This document shows, in pieces, positions 18,135 to 27,682 of a DNA stretch of 64,000 bases. The first letter of the stretch is position 1; each line of letters opens with the position of its first letter. A model generated the notes under the pieces. That model searched no databases. It was not told the DNA's origin and worked only from the letters and a program-made list of their open reading frames with translations. Source of the stretch: Halomonas sp. S3-1-1 (GTDB lineage Bacteria > Pseudomonadota > Gammaproteobacteria > Pseudomonadales > Halomonadaceae); contig NZ_JALGBZ010000003.1 in NCBI RefSeq assembly GCF_023757625.1, positions 496,001 through 560,000 on the forward strand. Reading direction: 5' to 3'. Position numbers and translations under genes: made by a program.

Positions 18135-19217
18135 TTATACCTCGTCATAGTCAAGCACCACCCTGTCGCTGATCGGGTAGCACTGGCAGGAGAGCACGTA
18201 GCCTGCGTCTATTTCGTAATCCTCGAGCGCGAAATTGGCATCCATTTCCACCTCACCTTCGATGACTTTCGACTTGCAGGTAGAGCACACGCCCGCCTTG
18301 CACGAGAAGGGCAGGTCCGCACCATGCTCGTTACCCGCATCCAGAATGTTCTGGGTGTTACGGGGCAGGTCGTACTCAATCGTACGGCCGTCGATGATCA
18401 CTGTGATGTGCGAGGTTTCCGCGTTTACCTGAGCTGACTGCGTCGCCTGGCGGCGCTTGGCGCCGGCTGTCGGCAGCCCAGTAGTGAACAGCTCGAAGTG
18501 GACTTTTTCCTTTGGCAGGCCATGTTGGGTCAGCACATCACGCACGATCTCGGTCATTTCGTGCGGGCCACAGATAAACGCGGCGTCGAGCTTGGGTACG
18601 TCTACCCAGCGGTCAAACAGGGCGTTGCATTTGTCGGCATCGATGCGACCGTTGTAAAGATCGATCTCCTGTTGCTCGCGGCTGAAGACGTAAATGATGT
18701 TGAGACGCTCAAGGTAACGGTCTTTAAGATCCTGCAGGCGTTCGCGAAACAGCGTGCCGGTGGTTGAGCGGTTGCCATAGATCACGGTAAAGCGGCTGTT
18801 TGGCTCGCTTTCAAGCGTAGTGGAGACGATTGACATGATGGGGGTCACGCCGCTGCCTGCGGTGACCGCCAAATAGTGCCCTTCACGGCTGGGGTCGATT
18901 GGCACGAAGAACTTGCCTTGGGGGGGCATCACGTCTAGCTGGTCACCGGGCTGTAAGTGCTGGTTGGCAAAGGTGGAAAAGCTGCCGCCCGGCACCAGCT
19001 TGACGGCGACTCTCAGCTCATGTTCGTGAACGCCGGTGCAAATCGAATAAGAGCGACGGATGTCTTCGCCTTCGATGTCGCGGCGCAGCGTCAGGTACTG
19101 CCCTTGGGTAAAGCGAAAGGCATCCAGCAGGTCATCGGGAATGTGGAAGGCAATGGAAACGGCATCATGGGTTTCCTTGCGTATATCCTTGACGGTCAGG
19201 GCGTGAAATCGGCTCAT
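18135..19217 (-). CDS. paaE: Phenylacetyl-CoA epoxidase reductase subunit PaaE
   Basis: PaaE passes electrons from NADPH to the PaaABC di-iron epoxidase. It has 360 residues: an FAD-binding domain (GQYLTLRRDIEGEDIRRSYS), an NAD(P)-binding domain (AVTAGSGVTPIMSIV, ICGPHEM) and a C-terminal plant-type 2Fe-2S ferredoxin domain with CKAGVCSTCKSKV plus a later Cys (SCQCYP). The start at 19217 gives the length of E. coli PaaE (356); an in-frame extension to 19268 is unlikely. It lies between paaD and paaZ. Confidence 0.95.
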   Translation of the reverse strand: MSRFHALTVKDIRKETHDAVSIAFHIPDDLLDAFRFTQGQYLTLRRDIEGEDIRRSYSICTGVHEHELRVAVKLVPGGSFSTFANQHLQPGDQLDVMPPQGKFFVPIDPSREGHYLAVTAGSGVTPIMSIVSTTLESEPNSRFTVIYGNRSTTGTLFRERLQDLKDRYLERLNIIYVFSREQQEIDLYNGRIDADKCNALFDRWVDVPKLDAAFICGPHEMTEIVRDVLTQHGLPKEKVHFELFTTGLPTAGAKRRQATQSAQVNAETSHITVIIDGRTIEYDLPRNTQNILDAGNEHGADLPFSCKAGVCSTCKSKVIEGEVEMDANFALEDYEIDAGYVLSCQCYPISDRVVLDYDEV

Positions 19218-19236
19218 GGGAAATGGTCTCGTCGTT

Positions 19237-19821
19237 TTACAGACACTTGAAATAGTCGAAAGGCTCAAGGCAGTCGCGGCAGCGGTAGAGCGCCTTACAA
19301 GCCGTAGAGCCGAATTCGCTGACGCGTTCGGTCGCCTTGCTGCCGCACAAGGGGCAGGGAACGACCGGGTCAGAGTGGCCGGTCAGGCTGCGCTTACTCG
19401 CACTTCCCACCGGCGGTGCAATGCCGTAAGCGTGCAGTTTTTCGCGCCCGGCTTCGGTCAACCAATCGGTGGTCCAGGCGGGTGATAGGCGGCGCTGAAT
19501 CAGCGGGTTTGGGTAGCCAGCGGCCACCAGCGCTTCATAAATATGCTGTTCGATAACTTCCGTCGCCGGGCAGCCGGAGTAGGTTGGGGTGACGCTGACC
19601 GCTAGCCGGCTGTCAATCCACTGGATATCGCGCACGATACCCAGCTCCACGACGCTGACCACCGGCACTTCTGGGTCGGGCACTTCCTGAAGCACGGCCA
19701 GCACGGCGTTGATATCGCCTTCGTCACCGGCGGGCGGCAGGCCGCTACGATCGGTGCCGATCAGGTCGCTGGACGGCCATGCCTGGGTGGATGATGACGG
19801 ATGATTACCAGACGGTTGCAT
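19237..19821 (-). CDS. paaD: Phenylacetate degradation protein PaaD (Fe-S maturation type)
   Basis: PaaD is needed for a working PaaABCE epoxidase and is thought to help assemble its Fe-S centre. The 194-residue product has the MIP18/DUF59-type domain (VPDPEVPVVSVVELGIVRDI, TPTYSGCPATEVIEQHI) and the family's C-terminal cysteine-rich tail (CPLCGSKATE, STACKALYRCRDC, ending FDYFKC). It is somewhat longer at the N-terminus than E. coli PaaD. The ATG at 19821 overlaps the end of paaC by 17 bp, which suggests translational coupling. Confidence 0.9.
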   Translation of the reverse strand: MQPSGNHPSSSTQAWPSSDLIGTDRSGLPPAGDEGDINAVLAVLQEVPDPEVPVVSVVELGIVRDIQWIDSRLAVSVTPTYSGCPATEVIEQHIYEALVAAGYPNPLIQRRLSPAWTTDWLTEAGREKLHAYGIAPPVGSASKRSLTGHSDPVVPCPLCGSKATERVSEFGSTACKALYRCRDCLEPFDYFKCL

Positions 19822-20584
19822 CGGGATAGGCCCTCGGCAGGTATTGCATTTCCGCCAGCAGGAAGCCCAGGTGCTCGGTATGGTGACCGACTTTTCCGCC
19901 GGTATACATCCAGGCATCGTAGGGCGGGCGTTCCAGGGTGGCTTGCTGGAAAACCTCTTCCACGGTGGCTTTCCAACGCGACGCCAAGCGCTCGGGTGAC
20001 GGCGCGATATCAGCTTCCTGCATGGCCTGGTCGATCTCGTCGGCTTGCAGCATCTCGCCGGTGAATTGCCACAGGTTGTTCACGGCGCGCTGCATGCGGG
20101 CGTGGCTCTCCTCGGTGCCGTCGCCAAGACGCATGACCCACTGGGAGGAGCGGCGTAGATGATAGGTCGCTTCCTTGAGCGACTTGGCCGCCACCTCGGC
20201 GATGCGCGGGTCGCTCGACTGAGCGAGATCCTCAAGCAAGTGGACGTGCCAGGCGTCGAATAGAAACTGACGGCCTATGATATCGGCGAAGTCGCCGTTG
20301 GGCTGTTCGACGAGCAGTAAGTTGCGAAAGTCATGGGCATCGCGCCGAAAGGCGAGGTGATCCGCGTCATGCCCTTCATCTTCGAGTTCGGCGGCGTAGG
20401 TGAGCCAGTTGCGCGCTTGGCCAAACAGGTCCAGGCCGACGTTCATCAACGCCAACTCTTCCTCCAGCGTCGGTGCCTTGCCGCATAGCTGTGCGTGGCG
20501 TTGCCCGAGTACCAGGGCGTTGTCACCCAGGCGTAGAAGAAAGGTGGTCAGCGGTGTTTGTGTCTTTTGAGCTGCGTTTTGCAT
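19805..20584 (-). CDS. paaC: Phenylacetyl-CoA epoxidase structural subunit PaaC
   Basis: PaaC is the non-catalytic ferritin-like partner that forms the heterodimer with PaaA in the 1,2-epoxidase. The 259-residue product is all-helical in composition and of usual length, with LRLGDNALVLGQRHAQLCG at the N-terminus and the HLRRSSQWVMRLGDGTEESH segment near the middle. The ATG at 20584 has a good GGGAGG site, so it is preferred to a GTG five codons upstream. It begins 11 bp after the paaB stop. Confidence 0.95.
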   Translation of the reverse strand: MQNAAQKTQTPLTTFLLRLGDNALVLGQRHAQLCGKAPTLEEELALMNVGLDLFGQARNWLTYAAELEDEGHDADHLAFRRDAHDFRNLLLVEQPNGDFADIIGRQFLFDAWHVHLLEDLAQSSDPRIAEVAAKSLKEATYHLRRSSQWVMRLGDGTEESHARMQRAVNNLWQFTGEMLQADEIDQAMQEADIAPSPERLASRWKATVEEVFQQATLERPPYDAWMYTGGKVGHHTEHLGFLLAEMQYLPRAYPDATVW

Positions 20585-20595
20585 CGCTGCCTCCC

Positions 20596-20877
20596 TCACA
20601 TGTGGCCGACTTCTTTCGGCAGTTTGTAAAAGGACGCATGCCGATAGACCTTGTCATTGGACGGATCGAACAGCGGCTCTTTCTCGTCGGGAGACGACGC
20701 GGTGATATCGCTGGCCGGTACCACCCAGATGCTCACGCCTTCATTACGACGGGTGTAGAGTTCGCGGGCATTTTCGATCGCCATGCTGCGATCAGCGGCG
20801 TGGACGCTGCCCACGTGCTTGTGATTAAGACCGTGCTTACTGCGAATAAACACTTCAAAAAGGGGCCAGTCAGCCAT
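20596..20877 (-). CDS. paaB: Phenylacetyl-CoA epoxidase subunit PaaB
   Basis: PaaB is the small subunit that bridges PaaAC heterodimers. The 93 residues match the family closely (WPLFEVFIRSKHGLNHKHVG, SLHAAD-like VHAADRSMAIENARELY, ending in GHM). An in-frame ATG at 20898 also has a ribosome site and would add seven residues; the shorter start matches the usual PaaB N-terminus. The gap to paaA is 101 bp with no clear promoter or terminator. Confidence 0.95.
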   Translation of the reverse strand: MADWPLFEVFIRSKHGLNHKHVGSVHAADRSMAIENARELYTRRNEGVSIWVVPASDITASSPDEKEPLFDPSNDKVYRHASFYKLPKEVGHM

Positions 20878-20978
20878 GAGGAAAGCCTCTGTGGTCATAG
20901 GAGCCTCGTCTTGCGAGGCGCCTGATTGTTTTAAGATGAGGTTTGTTATCGGATGGTGATGGGTAGGGTGGCGACCGT

Positions 20979-21965
20979 TCAGGCGGCTTGATGCTGACGC
21001 TTTTCGGCGTAGGCAACGGCCGCTTCGCGTACCCAGGCACCGTTATCGATCGCGCTGCGGCGCGATTCGATACGCTCACGGTTGCAGGGGCCATTGCCCT
21101 TGACCACATCAAAGAACTCTTGCCAGTCAATCTCACCGAACTCGTAGTGGCCGGTTTCCTCGTTGTACTTGAGATCGGGGTCAGGCGCGGTGCAACCCAA
21201 CAGCTCAAGCTGCGGAACGGTCTGGTCGAGGAAGCGCTGACGCAGTTCATCGTTGCTGTGACGTTTGATTTTCCAGGCCATCGACTGTGCGCTATTGGGC
21301 GAGTTGTCGTCGGAAGGCCCAAACATCATCAGTGCCGGCCACCAGAAGCGGTTGATCGAGTCCTGCACCATGGCTTTCTGCTCGTCGGTGCCCTCTTGCA
21401 TCATGGTGAGCAGAATCTGGTAACCCTGACGCTGGTGGAAGCTCTCTTCCTTACACACGCGAATCATGGCGCGGGCGTAGGGGCCGTAAGAGGTACGCTG
21501 GAGTGGCACCTGGTTGACGATGGCCGCGCCATCGACCAGCCAACCGATGGTTCCCATATCGGCCCAGTTGAGGGTCGGGTAGTTGAAGATGCTCGAGTAT
21601 TTGGCGCGACCATCGTGCAGTTTATCGATCTCATCGTCGCGGTCGGCACCCAGCGTTTCCATGGCGCTGTACAGGTACAGGCCGTGCCCCGCTTCATCCT
21701 GAATCTTGGCCATGAGCTGAAGTTTGCGCTTCAGCGTGGGGGCGCGGGTCAACCAGTTGCCCTCCGGCAGCATACCGACGATCTCGGAGTGTGCGTGTTG
21801 AGAGATCTGACGGATCAGCGTTTTGCGGTAGGCATCCGGCATCCAGTTTTTGGGTTCGATCTTGATTTCATCATTGATGCGCTCCTGAAAGTGACGCTCC
21901 TCAGGGCCCATCTCATCGAGCGTTTTGAGTTGGGTAGAACCGGTTTCAACGAGCTGCGCGTACAT
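20979..21965 (-). CDS. paaA: Phenylacetyl-CoA 1,2-epoxidase catalytic subunit PaaA
   Basis: PaaA is the di-iron oxygenase subunit that epoxidises the ring of phenylacetyl-CoA. The 328-residue protein has the ferritin-like helices with both iron-ligand motifs, [12 protein letters not shown] and [13 protein letters not shown], and the conserved [21 protein letters not shown]. Length is close to E. coli PaaA (309) with a usual extra tail. It is the first gene of paaABCDEZ, 58 bp downstream of a well-formed promoter. Confidence 0.96.
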   Translation of the reverse strand: MYAQLVETGSTQLKTLDEMGPEERHFQERINDEIKIEPKNWMPDAYRKTLIRQISQHAHSEIVGMLPEGNWLTRAPTLKRKLQLMAKIQDEAGHGLYLYSAMETLGADRDDEIDKLHDGRAKYSSIFNYPTLNWADMGTIGWLVDGAAIVNQVPLQRTSYGPYARAMIRVCKEESFHQRQGYQILLTMMQEGTDEQKAMVQDSINRFWWPALMMFGPSDDNSPNSAQSMAWKIKRHSNDELRQRFLDQTVPQLELLGCTAPDPDLKYNEETGHYEFGEIDWQEFFDVVKGNGPCNRERIESRRSAIDNGAWVREAAVAYAEKRQHQAA

Positions 21966-22022
21966 AGAGACCTCCGCGGCATCGGTATGTCAGGGTCATG
22001 GAGTGCTGCTTATCTTTACTCA

Positions 22023-22070
22023 AGTATAGTGACACGAAATATTTTATCAATACCTATTATTGTGTGTCAC
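22023..22070 (-). promoter_or_regulatory. Sigma-70-type promoter of paaABCDEZ with flanking inverted repeat
   Basis: Read on the minus strand, TTGATA (22045-22050), a 16-bp spacer and TATACT (22023-22028) precede paaA. The same hexamers with the same spacing precede paaF. GTGACAC at 22029-22035 and GTGTCAC at 22064-22070 form an inverted repeat around the -35 region, a candidate repressor site (PaaX is encoded at 31174). The remaining gap to 22191 holds a 12-bp palindrome CTTATCGATAAG at 22128-22139. Confidence 0.6.
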
Positions 22071-22191
22071 TTTTAGACTTTGTGATTACAGTCTTGGCCA
22101 GTAGGCCAGGTGTGGAGAGGGGAAGTGCTTATCGATAAGTGATTCTGAATAGGCTGGGTTTCTTTGCTGGATTGACTATTTAGCAATCAAA

Positions 22192-22221
22192 AGGCCCTTT
22201 CAGGAGTGCCTGAAAGGGCCT
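22192..22221 (-). terminator. Terminator of the paaFGHIJK transcript
   Basis: AGGCCCTTTCAGG and CCTGAAAGGGCCT form a perfect 13-bp stem with a 4-nt loop, followed on the minus strand by TTTT. It lies 63 bp after the paaK stop, between the two paa operons. Confidence 0.85.
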
Positions 22222-22283
22222 GTGGCGTCGCGACGGTCATTGGCTGCGCGGGTGGCTAGTATCGACCGAGGTAGAGCGCTGTC

Positions 22284-23597
22284 TCAGCGCAGATCCTTGA
22301 CGCGCCTCGCCTTGCCCATCGAACGCATGACGCTCTCTACAGGGCTCACTTCCACCTGGGTGCTGATGCCAATGTAGGTTTTGATGGCATGCTGTAGCTG
22401 TTTAGCGGCTTCTTCACAAGCCACCGGGTCACGGGCGATGTCATGATGACTCGCCTCGACACGCACCAGCACCATGTCCATGTTGCCTTGGCGAGTCACT
22501 TCGATCTCATAGTGAGGGGAAAGCGTCCCGATCTTGAGCAGTTGCTCCTCGATTTGGGTGGGAAAGACATTGACGCCGCGGATGATCAACATGTCGTCAC
22601 TGCGGCCAGTGATCTTGTCGATGCGACGCATGGGGCGTGCGGTGCCGGGTAAAAGGCGCGTCAGGTCGCGGGTACGGTAGCGGATCACCGGAAGACCCTC
22701 TTTGGTCAGCGTGGTGAACACCAGCTCGCCATATTCGCCATCGGGGAGCACCTCGCCGCTGACAGGGTCGATAATTTCGGGATAGAAGTGATCTTCCCAG
22801 ATCGTCGGGCCATCCTTGGTCTCCAGGCACTCCATACCTACCCCTGGCCCCATCACTTCGGAGAGCCCGTAGATATCGAGCGCGTCGATACCGAGCCGCT
22901 GTTCAAGCGCCTTGCGCATGCTGTCGGTCCAGGGCTCGGCACCAAAAATGCCGGTACGCAGCGGCAGCGTGCGTGGGTCGATGCCCTGGCGCTCCATCTC
23001 GTCGGCGATATTGAGCATGTAAGAGGGGGTGACCATGATGATGTCGGGGGCAAAGTCACGGATCAGTTGAACCTGTTTCTCTGTCTGACCACCCGACATG
23101 GGGATCACTGCGCAGCCTAGCCGCTCGGCACCGTAATGCGCGCCCAGGCCGCCGGTAAACAGGCCATAGCCGTAGGCCACGTGGACTTTATCGTGGCGGC
23201 TGCCGCCGGCGGCACGGATAGAGCGTGCCACGACGTCGGACCACACATCGATATCTTTTTGCGTATAGGCCACGACGGTGGGTTGTCCGGTGGTGCCACT
23301 GGAGGCGTGAATGCGAACGATCTCGCTCATCGGCGTGGCCAGCATGCCAAAGGGGTAGTTATCGCGCAGATCCGCCTTGGTGGTGAACGGCAGTTTGGCG
23401 AGATCCTCCAGGGTGTGGATATCGTCGGGATGCACCCCGGCCTTGTCGAAGGCGTGGCGATAGAACGGCACATTCGCGTAGGCGTGGTTCAGGCTCCACT
23501 TCAGGCGATCGAGCTGTGCTGCGCGCAGCTGGTCAACGCTGGCGGTCTCTAAGGGGTCAAGAGCGGCGGTGTCGATGGGGGTAACGGGCTGAGTCAT
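22284..23597 (-). CDS. paaK: Phenylacetate-CoA ligase
   Basis: PaaK activates phenylacetate to phenylacetyl-CoA with ATP and CoA, the entry reaction of the pathway. The 437-residue product equals E. coli PaaK. It is an ANL-family adenylating enzyme with the P-loop [12 protein letters not shown], then [13 protein letters not shown] and the hinge/C-terminal region [18 protein letters not shown]. The start at 23597 follows a GGAG site; a frame extension to 23618 is unlikely. It is the last gene of paaFGHIJK. Confidence 0.96.
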   Translation of the reverse strand: MTQPVTPIDTAALDPLETASVDQLRAAQLDRLKWSLNHAYANVPFYRHAFDKAGVHPDDIHTLEDLAKLPFTTKADLRDNYPFGMLATPMSEIVRIHASSGTTGQPTVVAYTQKDIDVWSDVVARSIRAAGGSRHDKVHVAYGYGLFTGGLGAHYGAERLGCAVIPMSGGQTEKQVQLIRDFAPDIIMVTPSYMLNIADEMERQGIDPRTLPLRTGIFGAEPWTDSMRKALEQRLGIDALDIYGLSEVMGPGVGMECLETKDGPTIWEDHFYPEIIDPVSGEVLPDGEYGELVFTTLTKEGLPVIRYRTRDLTRLLPGTARPMRRIDKITGRSDDMLIIRGVNVFPTQIEEQLLKIGTLSPHYEIEVTRQGNMDMVLVRVEASHHDIARDPVACEEAAKQLQHAIKTYIGISTQVEVSPVESVMRSMGKARRVKDLR

Positions 23598-23673
23598 CAG
23601 AGGTCTCCGATCAAGCAAGTTATTATTGGGCGAATGCCTATATGCGTTGTGGTGGCGGGGTCAATCAGTCGAC

Positions 23674-24879
23674 TCACACGCGCTCGATGATCATGGCGAT
23701 GCCCTGTCCGACACCGATGCACATCGTGCATAGCGCAAAGCGCCCTTGCCGACGTTCCAGTTCATGCAGCGCGGTCGTCACCAGCCGCGCGCCGCTCATG
23801 CCCAGCGGGTGCCCGAGTGCAATGGCGCCGCCATTGGGGTTCACGTGTTCGGCGTCGTCGCTCAAGCCGAGGTCACGCATCACCGCCAGTGCCTGGGCGG
23901 CGAAGGCTTCGTTGAGTTCGATCACATCCATCTGGTCCAGGGTCAACCCGGTTTGGGCAAGCACCTTGCGCGTGGCAGGCGCGGGGCCAAAGCCCATGAT
24001 GCGTGGCTCTACCCCTGCAGTGGCCATGCCTACCACGCGGGCACGCGGCTTGAGGCCAAAGCGTTCGGCCTGCTCGGGGGACGCCAGCAATACGGCGCAG
24101 GCGCCATCGTTAACACCCGAGGCATTGCCTGCGGTGACACTGCCGCCTTCACGGAAGGGGGTGGGCAGTTTGGCGAGCTGCTCGGCCGTCGTCGTGGCGC
24201 GTGGGTGTTCATCGCTATCGACGATCAGCGCTTCCTGTTTGCGACGGGGGATCTCGACGGGCACTATCTCTTCGCGCAGGCGGCCTGCCTCCATCGCGGC
24301 GGCGGTACGCTGCTGACTGCGGAGCGCAAAGGCGTCCTGGTCTTCTCGGCTAATGCCGAACTGTTCGGCGACGTTTTCAGCGGTTTCCGGCATCGAGTCA
24401 ACGCCGAACTGCGCTTTCAGGGCACGGTTGATGAAGCGCCAGCCAATGGTGGTGTCGAAGGTGTTGGCCTGGCGCGAGAAGGCCTGTTCCGCTTTACCCA
24501 TGACAAAGGGGGCGCGAGACATGGACTCTACCCCGCCCGCCAGCAGCAGCCCGGCTTCACCGCTTTTTAGGGTGCGGGCAGCGTTGCCGATGGCATCCAT
24601 GCCCGAGCCGCACAGGCGGTTGATCGTCGTGCCGGGAACCTCGACGGGAAGCCCGGCCAGCAGGGCCGACATGCGCGCCACATTGCGATTGTCCTCCCCC
24701 GCCTGATTGGCGCAGCCGTAAAAGATATCGTCAATCAGCGACCAGTCGACGCTTGGGTTGCGCTCCATCAGGGTGCGCATGGGGATCGCCCCGAGGTCGT
24801 CGGCTCGCACGCTCGCCAGGGCGCCGCCGTAGCGACCAATGGGGGTGCGAACCGCATCGATAATGAGTGCATCTTTCAT
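23674..24879 (-). CDS. paaJ: 3-oxoadipyl-CoA / 3-oxo-5,6-dehydrosuberyl-CoA thiolase
   Basis: PaaJ cleaves two beta-ketoacyl-CoA intermediates of the pathway, releasing acetyl-CoA and finally succinyl-CoA. It is a full-length thiolase of 401 residues, with the acylated Cys in [16 protein letters not shown], the [19 protein letters not shown] motif and the proton-relay Cys in [11 protein letters not shown] PcaF-like role in the beta-ketoadipate pathway would look the same in sequence; the operon position favours PaaJ. Its start overlaps the paaI stop by 4 bp. Confidence 0.95.
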   Translation of the reverse strand: MKDALIIDAVRTPIGRYGGALASVRADDLGAIPMRTLMERNPSVDWSLIDDIFYGCANQAGEDNRNVARMSALLAGLPVEVPGTTINRLCGSGMDAIGNAARTLKSGEAGLLLAGGVESMSRAPFVMGKAEQAFSRQANTFDTTIGWRFINRALKAQFGVDSMPETAENVAEQFGISREDQDAFALRSQQRTAAAMEAGRLREEIVPVEIPRRKQEALIVDSDEHPRATTTAEQLAKLPTPFREGGSVTAGNASGVNDGACAVLLASPEQAERFGLKPRARVVGMATAGVEPRIMGFGPAPATRKVLAQTGLTLDQMDVIELNEAFAAQALAVMRDLGLSDDAEHVNPNGGAIALGHPLGMSGARLVTTALHELERRQGRFALCTMCIGVGQGIAMIIERV

Positions 24880-25343
24880 GGGGTGTCTCCAGCGTCGGTA
24901 TCTTCTAGGCGGCGTACGCTGCCGCGAATCTTGTAGGAGCGTCCACGGAACTGGGCAACGGTATCACCGTGCTGATTGCGTACCGTGACATCGTAAAGGC
25001 CGGTGCGTCCGCGACGGCTGCGCTCTTCGGCGGTGGCGGTCAGCTCGTCACCCAGTTGGCCTGGGCCGATATAGTCGATGCTGCAGCCCGCCGCCACGGT
25101 GGCTTCATCGTAGCTGTTGCAGGCAAAGGCAAAGGCGGAGTCGGCCAGCGCAAACAGAAACCCGCCGTGGCAGTGGCCGTGTCCCTGTACCATGTCCTGA
25201 CGCACCGTCATGGTGAGTTCGGCGAAGCCGGGGGCGATACGCTTGATACGCATGGCTAGGCCTTGGCTGGCGTGGTCGCGGGCGTACATCGCCTCGGCGC
25301 AGGCCTCTGCCAGTGCTTGGGGAGTCAAGGGGGCGTTACTCAT
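24876..25343 (-). CDS. paaI: Phenylacetyl-CoA thioesterase PaaI
   Basis: PaaI is a hotdog-fold thioesterase that releases CoA from aryl-acetyl-CoA intermediates when they accumulate. The 155-residue product has the family segment [20 protein letters not shown] with the conserved His-Gly-Gly and Asp, then [10 protein letters not shown]. It overlaps paaJ by 4 bp downstream and paaH by 8 bp upstream, so translation of the three is probably coupled. Confidence 0.94.
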   Translation of the reverse strand: MSNAPLTPQALAEACAEAMYARDHASQGLAMRIKRIAPGFAELTMTVRQDMVQGHGHCHGGFLFALADSAFAFACNSYDEATVAAGCSIDYIGPGQLGDELTATAEERSRRGRTGLYDVTVRNQHGDTVAQFRGRSYKIRGSVRRLEDTDAGDTP

Positions 25344-26874
25344 AAAAGCGTGCCTCGCTTAGCGCTTTGCGACGCAGCAAGAAGGAGCAGCGATAGCGCT
25401 CTTCGCCGTAGCTCTGCTGCAAGTGCGTTAGGGTGCGATGGATAAAGGGCAGGCCCAGCGAGTCCGCCCAGCGTAAAGGCCCCTGGGGGTAGTTGACGCC
25501 CGCCTGCATGGCCAGGTCGCCATCCTTGACGCTGCAGACACCCTGCAGTACGGCGTCGGCTGCTTCGTTAGCCAGCATGCTCACGGTACGCAGCACCACC
25601 AGGCCTGGCGTGTCGGTGAGCCAGGCGACGTCCATGCCCAGGCGCTGGAAGAGCGTGGTGGCCAACTGGCGGGCCTCGCCGGATGTAGCGTGGCTGGCGG
25701 CGAGGGCGATGGCGCTGGCGCTACGGTAATCCAGGCACAGATCGAACAGTACGAGGGCGTCCAGGCCTTCATCGAGCGCGCGCTCGGCGGCGCAGCGGCC
25801 GTCGCTGAGTGCCAGTGCCAGATCCCCCAGGTAGAGGCGGGTCGCGCCGTCCGGTTGCAGTGAAGCGCGATACACCACCGCTATGCCGGCATCTTGGGCA
25901 CGCGCCAGCAGGGGCGCAAAGAGCCCCGCATCGCCCTGTACGACGAGTGGGGGGAGCGGGGCGCTATCGGCGGCCGCAAAGCTAGGTTGGGGGGTGTCAG
26001 CGCCCTCACCTGGGTAATCAAAAAAGCCTTGCCCGGTCTTGCGCCCCAGGTGGTTTGCTTCCATTAGCGCATGCTGGACGAGGGAAGGCTCGAAGCGGGT
26101 GTCGCCGTAGTAGGCGTCGAACACCGAGCGCGTCACGGCGTAGTTCACGTCATGGCCGATCAAGTCCATCAGCTCGAACGGCCCCATGCGGAAGCCGCCC
26201 GCTTGACGCATCAGAGCGTCGAGAGTGGCAGCATCGCTGGCGCCTTCTTGGAGCAGGCGCAGTGCTTCGGCGTAGAAAGGTCGAGCCACCCGGTTAACGA
26301 TGAAGCCGGGAGTGGAGCGGGCATGCACCGCCACTTTGCCCCAGGCTACGGCGGTATCGTAAAGCGTCTCGGTCGCCTCGGCTGCGGTCGCCAGGCCCGA
26401 GACCACTTCTACCAGTTTCATCACCGGGGCGGGGTTGAAAAAGTGCATTCCCGCCACGCGCTCAGGGTGTTCAAGGTTCGCCGCAATCGAGGTAATGGAG
26501 AGGGAGGAGGTGTTGCTGGCCAGCAGCGTATCGGGCGAGCAAATCGCTTCAAGCTGAGCAAGCACCTGACGCTTGACCTCCAGGTTTTCGACGATGGCCT
26601 CGACAATGAGGCGGGAGTCGCCCAGGGCCTCGAGGGTGTCGGTGGGCTGCAGGCGCGCCATGACGTCATCCACATCGCCTTGGCGCATCTTGCCCTTGGC
26701 GACTCGCTTGTCCAGTTGGCGGCGAATGTTGTCGATACCCGCCTTGGCGGCGCCGGGCTGGTTGTCATACAGGCGCACCGCATGGCCTGCCTGGGCGGCC
26801 ACCTGAGCGATACCGGCGCCCATCGCACCTGCGCCGATCACGCCGATTGCGGCAGACGTGGGAAGTGCAGGCAT
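25336..26874 (-). CDS. paaH: 3-hydroxyadipyl-CoA dehydrogenase
   Basis: PaaH oxidises 3-hydroxyadipyl-CoA to 3-oxoadipyl-CoA with NAD. The 512-residue product has the Rossmann motif IGVIGAGAMGAGIAQVAA at residues 9-26, the 3-hydroxyacyl-CoA dehydrogenase signature ending FFNPAPVMKLVEVV, and a second, partial C-terminal dehydrogenase domain (ANEAADAVLQG, NYPQGPLRWADSLG) as usual for PaaH. The start at 26874 matches the family; a 78-codon in-frame extension antisense to nothing useful overlaps paaG and is rejected. Confidence 0.95.
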   Translation of the reverse strand: MPALPTSAAIGVIGAGAMGAGIAQVAAQAGHAVRLYDNQPGAAKAGIDNIRRQLDKRVAKGKMRQGDVDDVMARLQPTDTLEALGDSRLIVEAIVENLEVKRQVLAQLEAICSPDTLLASNTSSLSITSIAANLEHPERVAGMHFFNPAPVMKLVEVVSGLATAAEATETLYDTAVAWGKVAVHARSTPGFIVNRVARPFYAEALRLLQEGASDAATLDALMRQAGGFRMGPFELMDLIGHDVNYAVTRSVFDAYYGDTRFEPSLVQHALMEANHLGRKTGQGFFDYPGEGADTPQPSFAAADSAPLPPLVVQGDAGLFAPLLARAQDAGIAVVYRASLQPDGATRLYLGDLALALSDGRCAAERALDEGLDALVLFDLCLDYRSASAIALAASHATSGEARQLATTLFQRLGMDVAWLTDTPGLVVLRTVSMLANEAADAVLQGVCSVKDGDLAMQAGVNYPQGPLRWADSLGLPFIHRTLTHLQQSYGEERYRCSFLLRRKALSEARFYE

Positions 26875-26875
26875 A

Positions 26876-27667
26876 TCACTCTCCTTTGAAGGTGGGGCGG
26901 CGTTTCTCGATAAAGGCGCTGACACCTTCGCGATAATCCTCGGAGCGCCCGGCCAGGCGCTGCAGATCACGCTCAAGGTCGAGCTGTTCGTTAAAGCTGT
27001 TATCGCTGCTGGCATGCAGGGCGCGCTTGATGAGGGCCAACCCTCGGGTCGGCTGGGTGGCCAAGTGGCGAGCCATGCGCATGGCCTCCTCTTGCAGCGC
27101 CTCATCATCGACGCAGCGCCAGATCATGCCCCACTGCTCGGCGGTTTCGGCGGGCAGCTTGTCGCCCAGCATCGCCAGCCCCTTGGCGCGGGCTATGCCC
27201 ACCAGCTTGGGTAGAGTCCAGGTGCCACCCGAGTCGGGAATCAGCCCGATTTTGCAGAACGCTTGAACAAAACTTGCCGAGCGGGCGGCCAGCACGATAT
27301 CGCAGGCCAGCGCGATATTGGCACCGGCCCCAGCAGCCACGCCGTTGACCGCGCAAATGGTCGGGAATGGCATCTCTTTCAGGGCGCGCAGCATGGGGTT
27401 ATAGCGCTTCTCGAGAGACTCACCGAGGTCGGGTGCTTGCTCTCCGGGCGCGACACTACGGTCGGAGAGGTCCTGGCCCGCACAGAAGCCGCGGCCATTA
27501 CCCGTCAGTAGTAACGCGCGAACGCTGGCGTCCTGGCGCACGGCCTTGAGCGCCTTGCGCATCTCGGCATGCATCTCGGTATTGAAGCTATTCAGGCTTT
27601 CAGGACGGTTGAGTGTCAGACAGGCGACGCCGTCTTCGACGTGATACAGCAGGGGCGCTTGGCTCAT
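26876..27667 (-). CDS. paaG: 1,2-epoxyphenylacetyl-CoA isomerase
   Basis: PaaG isomerises the ring epoxide to oxepin-CoA and also shifts a double bond later in the pathway. The 263-residue crotonase-fold protein matches E. coli PaaG (262): GNGRGFCAGQDLSDR forms the CoA/oxyanion site, followed by NGVAAGAGANIALACDIVLA and the active-site region LIPDSGGTWTLPKLVG. Its stop is 1 bp before the paaH start region. Confidence 0.95.
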   Translation of the reverse strand: MSQAPLLYHVEDGVACLTLNRPESLNSFNTEMHAEMRKALKAVRQDASVRALLLTGNGRGFCAGQDLSDRSVAPGEQAPDLGESLEKRYNPMLRALKEMPFPTICAVNGVAAGAGANIALACDIVLAARSASFVQAFCKIGLIPDSGGTWTLPKLVGIARAKGLAMLGDKLPAETAEQWGMIWRCVDDEALQEEAMRMARHLATQPTRGLALIKRALHASSDNSFNEQLDLERDLQRLAGRSEDYREGVSAFIEKRRPTFKGE

Positions 27668-27682
27668 GGGGGTATCCTTGTG